From NCBI GenBank assembly GCA_002338885.1, contig DDJI01000067.1, positions 1 to 11,641 on the forward strand: a stretch of DNA of 11,641 bases, given 5' to 3'. The DNA is from Ruminococcus sp. UBA1828 (GTDB lineage Bacteria > Bacillota > Clostridia > Oscillospirales > Ruminococcaceae). The notes below the pieces were generated by a model. That model was given only the letters and a program-made list of their open reading frames with translations. It did not search any database and was not told the DNA's origin. The translations under genes and the position numbers were made by a program. Positions 7,674-11,641 of the stretch are shown one piece after another; position 1 is the stretch's first letter, and each line of letters begins with the position of its first letter.

Positions 7674-7702
7674 ATTTTACCACATCTGCCCGCTCCGTTC
7701 AA
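7674..7702 (-). promoter_or_regulatory. Sigma-A type promoter of the Ltp-repeat gene
   Basis: On the minus strand TTGAAC (7697-7702) is followed after exactly 17 bases by TAAAAT (7674-7679), each matching five of six consensus bases. An A/T-rich tract (7711-7730) lies upstream and could act as an UP element. Predicted transcription start is near 7667, giving a leader of about 73 bases. Confidence 0.8.
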
Positions 7703-7738
7703 CCATATCGAGCATTTTTTAAAAAAGAATTTGCGCAC

Positions 7739-7784
7739 AAAAAATGCCCGTGCCTGCACAATAGCCGTCATGCAAACACGGGCA
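7739..7784 (-). terminator. Rho-independent terminator of the three-lipoprotein operon
   Basis: On the minus strand TGCCCGTG (7777-7784) pairs perfectly with CACGGGCA (7745-7752), with an inner TGCA/TGCA pairing, and TTTTTT follows (7739-7744). It lies 11 bases past the stop codon of the 7796-8530 gene and separates that operon from the Ltp-repeat gene. Confidence 0.9.
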
Positions 7785-7795
7785 AAGTATGAACA

Positions 7796-8530
7796 TCACT
7801 CGGCAATCTCGCTCAAATCAAGCGATTGCATTGCAAAGAACTCCTCGGGAAGGTCTAAGTACTCGGTGTACTCCGCAGGGTCATACGGGCGGATGTAAAC
7901 CGTGCCGCCGTCCTGCACATACGTTATGAGCACCGCCACTTCATGCGTATCCTCGCCATCGGCGGTCGCACGCATGCGGCAGTTAAAGCTCACATCAACA
8001 CCGCCAACCGTTTCGGTATACACGTTGTCGTAGTTATCGGATATCTGCTCCTGCGGCAGTCCCCTTTCAACCATGTACGTCTTGCCGTCGTATTCTATGA
8101 CAGAGTAAACCTCCAAGGACACGTCGGCAATCTCATCGGCCGCAGCCTCGCCAAGCTCGCCGATGTCGCCCAATGTAAAACTGCGGTTGTTTGAGTCAAC
8201 CGGCGTCACAACAATGCATGCGCTCTTGAGCAGCTCGTCGGAAGAAGGATACAAAAGCTCCGTGCCGTCCTCCGAAATTCGATTTTTCACAAGCTCTCCC
8301 ACGCCGTAATCCGGTATGGCAAACACACGGTCTTTGAGTAGCTGCGTGAACTCATCCGCGCTTTCCGCCTGATAGTACAGCATATACTCGGCAAAGTCGT
8401 AAGTCGAGTATTCCTCGGGCAGTGAAACCGCAAGCTTTTCACCGGGTTCACCGTTTGATGCGCAGCCGCATAAAATCAGCGCTGAGCAAAGTACCGCCGC
8501 AATGCATGACACAGCCTTGAATTTGTACAT
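7796..8530 (-). CDS. Small lipoprotein of unknown function
   Basis: The 244-residue product starts at ATG 8530, with AGGA ten bases upstream. Its lipoprotein signal ends in LCGC, so Cys23 should be lipidated (Cys9, Cys15 and Cys21 lie within the signal). The mature part is acidic and looks like a compact alpha/beta domain with no motif I recognise. It contains a helical stretch around residues 38-70 (YSTYDFAEYMLYY onward), beta-like segments such as SACIVVTPV and EVAVLITYV, and an acidic C-terminal tail (SLDLSEIAE). It is unrelated by eye to the two lipoproteins upstream. It lies 69 bases after the stop of the 8600-10090 gene with no terminator between them, and a strong terminator follows, so it is probably the last gene of that operon and may work with those lipoproteins. 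No function is assigned. Confidence 0.88.
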   Translation of the reverse strand: MYKFKAVSCIAAVLCSALILCGCASNGEPGEKLAVSLPEEYSTYDFAEYMLYYQAESADEFTQLLKDRVFAIPDYGVGELVKNRISEDGTELLYPSSDELLKSACIVVTPVDSNNRSFTLGDIGELGEAAADEIADVSLEVYSVIEYDGKTYMVERGLPQEQISDNYDNVYTETVGGVDVSFNCRMRATADGEDTHEVAVLITYVQDGGTVYIRPYDPAEYTEYLDLPEEFFAMQSLDLSEIAE

Positions 8531-8550
8531 GATATCACGTTCCTTTTGTA

Positions 8551-8575
8551 GTTTGCCGCAAGACGCACGGCAAGC
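8551..8575 (-). repeat. Small inverted repeat ahead of the 7796-8530 gene
   Basis: TTGCCG (8553-8558) and CGGCAA (8568-8573) are perfect inverse copies around a nine-base loop, with two further outer pairs after a mismatch. No T-run follows on the minus strand, so it is not a terminator. As an intercistronic hairpin it could affect mRNA stability or translation of the downstream gene. Confidence 0.35.
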
Positions 8576-8599
8576 TGTTATAAAGTTTTGATTTTACTT

Positions 8600-10090
8600 T
8601 CATCCAAGCGTAACTACATGCTGATAGCTCTCTACCAACTCGATAATATCATCGTAAAGGTTGAGCAGGTACATCTTCTTATTGTCGGCGTTTTCGTCCT
8701 GGCTGATCATGACTATGTCGCCCCGCTCGTTCATGGCAATTGAGTTTTGGCTGAACTGCATGTTGTCAGGGACGTCGAGCACAACAGGTATCAGCTCGCC
8801 CTCCAAAGAATCAAACACCAAAAGGTCTATTTCCTCATTTCCGGACGCCATCACGAGGTATCTGTCATCACGGTAGCCCTGATATGCTATCATTTTGGGC
8901 GCATACTCGCCTATTCCCATATCGACATATGACGAACCATACATTTTGCACAGGTACAGCTCCCACGGGCGGCCCATGCTGAGCTGTTCCATCCACGTCA
9001 AGTCGTCATCGAGCAGCTTGCACCAGTTAAATATCAGCGCATAGTCATCGTTAAAGACGTAAAATTCACGAACAGATGTGAGACTTGAATCCATAGCGGC
9101 GTTCTCTATCAAGTCAGGATACTCATTGAGAATCAGCTCGTCATCGGTAAAATTGATGGCAAGCTCATCAACCTTTTCTCCGGCCGAGTTGTACACATCC
9201 ACCGAATAAACCGTTTTGCCGTCTACGCCCTGATACATCAGCAGGTACACTTTGTCGTCCCGTGCGGTCATTCGCAGGACGTTTCTTGAGGTGAGCGTCA
9301 TGTCGCTCCAGTCGTCCTCGTGGTTCTCATAAAACACCGACAGCTCCTTTGTCTGAGTGTTGTACTTATAGACCATGTCGGATGTCTTCCCGTCGTTGTC
9401 CGCATACATAAAGAACACCACTTCCGCGTCGTTCAGCACGGAAATATTAAACTCGGGAGTTGCGGCGGGAACACTTATGATGGTTTCCGGCGTGCCTGTG
9501 TTCGCCTCAAGGTCATAGCAGTACACCGGCATTACGAGATTTCCGTCCTCATCCTTGACGCCCGGGGCGCAAATCAAGTATCCGTTGACAACTTCAAATG
9601 TTCCGTCCGCCGTGCTGTACGGCACTTTAAAAAGCAGCTCGGACTCGTTGCTTTCGATATTGTAGCGGTAGTACTCAAATTCATACGGGTCTCTTGTGTT
9701 TATGTACCAATAGATGTTGTCTCCGTTAAACACACTCGGGTTATACATGTCGTTCTCGGCAATTAGCATGCCGCGAACGTTATAGCTGGAATATTCCATC
9801 GGCTCAGCGTCAAGCTCCTCTGCGGAGACGGTGAAAAAGAGTCTCTTTTTGATTTTAAATTCCAATCCCGCAGGCTCTTCTACCGGCTCATCCGGCGTGG
9901 GTGCTTCAGTCTCGGAAGGTTCTGTTTCATCTGCGGTTGTAGTCGTGGCTGAAGTCTCCCGCTCCTGTGTTTCGGATGATTCCGCAGACGGCGGGGCGGT
10001 TGTTGACTCGGCGTCGTTCGGAGAAGTATCGCCCTGTGCGCAGGATGAGAGCAGGAAAAGTGAAAGAAATACAAGCAACAATTTTTTCAT
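8600..10090 (-). CDS. Propeller-like lipoprotein, paralogue of the upstream gene
   Basis: The start ATG at 10090 has AAAGGAG nine bases upstream. The 496-residue product opens with a lipoprotein signal ending LSSC (Cys17), then a Ser/Thr/Glu/Pro tether to about residue 72. The rest is beta-rich, with repeated short strands of the pattern YxYNxxTxE and DxxVYLLMY (for example FEYYRYNIES, MVYKYNTQTKEL, KVYLLMYQG, KKMYLLNLYDD). This suggests a beta-propeller-like surface domain of the TolB/DUF5050 kind, though I cannot assign a family firmly. It is a tandem paralogue of the 10173-11641 gene: VSAEELDAE, NDMYNPSVF, YRYNIES, FEVVNGYLIC and YDLEANTG all have counterparts there. It probably lies between that gene and the 7796-8530 gene in one operon. 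No enzymatic residues are evident; ligand-binding or envelope-sensing roles are guesses. Confidence 0.93.
   Translation of the reverse strand: MKKLLLVFLSLFLLSSCAQGDTSPNDAESTTAPPSAESSETQERETSATTTTADETEPSETEAPTPDEPVEEPAGLEFKIKKRLFFTVSAEELDAEPMEYSSYNVRGMLIAENDMYNPSVFNGDNIYWYINTRDPYEFEYYRYNIESNESELLFKVPYSTADGTFEVVNGYLICAPGVKDEDGNLVMPVYCYDLEANTGTPETIISVPAATPEFNISVLNDAEVVFFMYADNDGKTSDMVYKYNTQTKELSVFYENHEDDWSDMTLTSRNVLRMTARDDKVYLLMYQGVDGKTVYSVDVYNSAGEKVDELAINFTDDELILNEYPDLIENAAMDSSLTSVREFYVFNDDYALIFNWCKLLDDDLTWMEQLSMGRPWELYLCKMYGSSYVDMGIGEYAPKMIAYQGYRDDRYLVMASGNEEIDLLVFDSLEGELIPVVLDVPDNMQFSQNSIAMNERGDIVMISQDENADNKKMYLLNLYDDIIELVESYQHVVTLG
9871..10053 (-). repeat. 5' segment duplicated at 11459-11641
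   Basis: This segment encodes the lipobox region and the Ser/Thr/Glu-rich tether of the paralogue. It aligns without gaps to the right edge of the window at offset 1588, with nine mismatches over the 181 bases 9873-10053 (about 95%). Identity falls abruptly below 9871. Confidence 0.93.
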
Positions 10091-10172
10091 ACGTTCGGTC
10101 TCCTTTGCGGGTAATCTTTAATTACGACAGCGGCAGTTCACTCGTTCATTGCTACCCCACAATCCACGACGC

Positions 10173-11641
10173 CTACTCTGTGTAATACAAGTCCATTATT
10201 TCATGGAGGTTGACCATATACATCTCCTTATCATCGTATGTGACCCGACCGGTAGGTATCTGTCCTATCATCACGATATCGCCGTCTTCGTTCATCACGA
10301 TGTTTTCGTAGTCAAACACCAGTTCCTCGTCCACATCAAGTTCAATGGGGATCATAATGTCCTCCACAGTGTCAATAATAAGAAGATCAATAATTTCGCT
10401 TTTTGAACCCATGACAATGTATCTGTCGTCCTGTATTCCAAACGCCTCGCCCTTGTATCCCATAAGTTGCGGCTCATATTGACCTATTTCCATGTCAACA
10501 TACTCCGTTCCGTCCCACCTGAAAAGAAATATCTCCCATGGAAGTCCATCATCTATCTTAGTATCCAGGTCTGCAGCACTCTCCATTATTTTAAACCAAT
10601 CAAAGACCAACAGATATTCGTCGTTAAACGGCTGAAATTGCTCAATAAGAGGATTTCCTACCAACTTGCTAATCGACGCCAGACTCGGATACTCATAAAG
10701 TAAGTCTTCGGCTATCAAATCATAAAGATATCTTTCGGAAAGAATCTCGCCATCCCTGTTTAGCTCCACTATTTTGTACACACCTACCCCTTCTTCGGTT
10801 TTTTCAGTCTCTTCCACGGTGTACATTAAAAAATAAATTCGGCCATCACGTGCCTCTACACCATAAATAAGCTCTGTCAAGTCTGTCAAGACAGATCCCG
10901 GATAGGTCTCAAAAAACAATGTAAGCTCATCGGTTTCCGTGTTGTAAATGTAAACTTTATAATTTGGATAGTTCTCCGAATCTATAACATCTATATTATC
11001 TACAAGGAATATTGCTTCTGTATCACTGAGTCTCGCTATGTCAAAACCGACGCCGTTAATTTTCTGAAGGGTTAAAAGAATATCGGGTTCTCCGGTATTT
11101 GCTTTTAAATCATAGCTATATACTGTCATGATCTCATCTTTCACGCCGCAAATCAAATGATCGTTTACTACTTCAAAGCATAATACAGCGTTAGAAAACG
11201 GGACTTCAAACAAATACTCGGATTCACAGCTTTCGATATTATGTCGATAATATCTAAATAGTGCATCAGGATTGTCATCGTCGCTATAAACTATTTTAAC
11301 ATAATATATGTAATCTCCATAGAAAACAATCGGCGTATACATGTCGTTTTCAATTGGATTCTTTACCCGTGTGTTGGTATATTTCATGTCTTCGGCATCA
11401 AGTTTTTCAGCAGAAACAGTTATAATTCTTTCTTTTCGCAATACAAATTCCTCCTCAACAGGCTCTTCTACCGGCACATCCGGCGTGGGTGCTTCAGTCT
11501 CGGAAGGTTCTGTTTCATCTGCGGTTGTAGTCGTAACTGAAGTTTCCCGCTCCTGCGTTTCGGATGATTCCGCAGACGGCGGGGTGGTTGTTGACTCAGC
11601 GTCGTTCGGAGTAGTATTGCCCTGTGCGCAGGATGAGAGCA
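10173..11641 (-). CDS. Propeller-like lipoprotein, 5' end outside window
   Basis: The frame is open from the right edge to TAG at 10173-10175. By alignment with the paralogue at 8600-10090, about 13 N-terminal signal residues are missing; the visible protein begins LSSCAQGN, so the lipid-bearing Cys is present, and some 488 residues are seen. A GTG at 11475-11477 is internal, not the start. After the Ser/Thr/Glu tether (SAESSETQERETS, ADETEPSETEAPTP) comes a beta-rich domain with the same segment order as the paralogue: TVSAEKLDAE, NDMYTPIVF, YRHNIES, FEVVNDHLIC, YDLKANTGEP, GRIYFLMY, LPWEIFLF, DRYIVMGS, GDIVMIGQ. The domain is clearly related but diverged (roughly 40-50% by eye), and its DNA is visibly AT-richer than its neighbour. 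Downstream genes follow without a terminator. Function is unknown; a propeller-like envelope protein is my best inference. Confidence 0.9.
   Translation of the reverse strand, partial: LSSCAQGNTTPNDAESTTTPPSAESSETQERETSVTTTTADETEPSETEAPTPDVPVEEPVEEEFVLRKERIITVSAEKLDAEDMKYTNTRVKNPIENDMYTPIVFYGDYIYYVKIVYSDDDNPDALFRYYRHNIESCESEYLFEVPFSNAVLCFEVVNDHLICGVKDEIMTVYSYDLKANTGEPDILLTLQKINGVGFDIARLSDTEAIFLVDNIDVIDSENYPNYKVYIYNTETDELTLFFETYPGSVLTDLTELIYGVEARDGRIYFLMYTVEETEKTEEGVGVYKIVELNRDGEILSERYLYDLIAEDLLYEYPSLASISKLVGNPLIEQFQPFNDEYLLVFDWFKIMESAADLDTKIDDGLPWEIFLFRWDGTEYVDMEIGQYEPQLMGYKGEAFGIQDDRYIVMGSKSEIIDLLIIDTVEDIMIPIELDVDEELVFDYENIVMNEDGDIVMIGQIPTGRVTYDDKEMYMVNLHEIMDLYYTE
11459..11641 (-). repeat. 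5' segment duplicated at 9871-10053
   Basis: Partner of the 9871-10053 repeat. It codes for the lipobox and Ser/Thr/Glu-rich tether of the edge-truncated lipoprotein and runs into the window edge, so its full extent, possibly including the signal peptide and promoter, cannot be seen. Confidence 0.93.

Noticed and set aside
8531..8599. Internal promoter ahead of the small lipoprotein (TTGGAT and TTATAA, 18-base spacing)
   Set aside because: The -35 match is poor and overlaps the end of the upstream gene; co-transcription explains the arrangement without it.
9320..9766. 148-codon plus-strand open frame opposite the paralogue
   Set aside because: Antisense shadow of a conserved paralogous coding sequence; no ribosome binding site or recognisable protein.
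10111..10125. Hairpin GTAAT/ATTAC between the two paralogues as a terminator
   Set aside because: The stem has only five AT-rich pairs and no T-run follows, so it would not terminate transcription.
11475..11477. GTG as the start codon of the edge-truncated lipoprotein
   Set aside because: The frame continues to the window edge and encodes the same lipobox and tether as the complete paralogue, so the true start is about 37 bases outside.

Overview
The window reads as chromosomal DNA of a low-to-mid GC Gram-positive bacterium, most likely an uncultured gut or rumen clostridium of the Oscillospiraceae/Lachnospiraceae type. This is inferred from GGAGG-type ribosome binding sites, Gram-positive lipoboxes, an Ltp-type repeat lipoprotein, U-tailed terminators and a consensus sigma-A promoter. 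No rRNA, tRNA, transposase, phage structural gene or CRISPR array was seen. All six genes lie on the minus strand, so transcription runs from high to low coordinates.

Layout in transcription order: (1) a lipoprotein gene cut by the right edge (10173-11641), then its paralogue (8600-10090), then a small unrelated lipoprotein (7796-8530). The gaps are 82 and 69 bases, no terminator is visible between them, and a strong terminator follows at 7739-7784, so these three look like one operon. (2) A single-gene unit with promoter (7674-7702), 5' leader hairpins, an Ltp-repeat lipoprotein carrying nine 48-residue units (6152-7594) and its own terminator (6072-6114). (3) A leader region (5846-6071), a large secreted protein made of three jelly-roll-like modules plus a C-terminal carbohydrate-binding-like module (3263-5845), and, 98 bases downstream, a large lipoprotein (1-3164, cut at the left edge). 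The last has a distant GH67 alpha-glucuronidase-like domain followed by at least two of the same jelly-roll-like modules.

Every protein here is predicted to be exported: five are lipoproteins and one has an ordinary signal peptide. The left-hand pair plausibly acts on plant or mucosal glycans, one as the enzyme and the other as a multivalent binder with related modules. The Ltp-repeat protein belongs to a family whose characterised member blocks phage DNA injection; its role here is open. The three right-hand lipoproteins have no function I can name. The two long ones appear to be beta-rich, propeller-like paralogues whose N-terminal tether segment is about 95% identical in DNA while the rest has diverged strongly.

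The main surprises are the exact 48-residue Ltp array with a recently duplicated 144-bp unit that differs only at silent sites, the sharp identity breakpoint between the two paralogues, and the retention of three GH67-like acidic residues in an otherwise unusual surface-anchored architecture.
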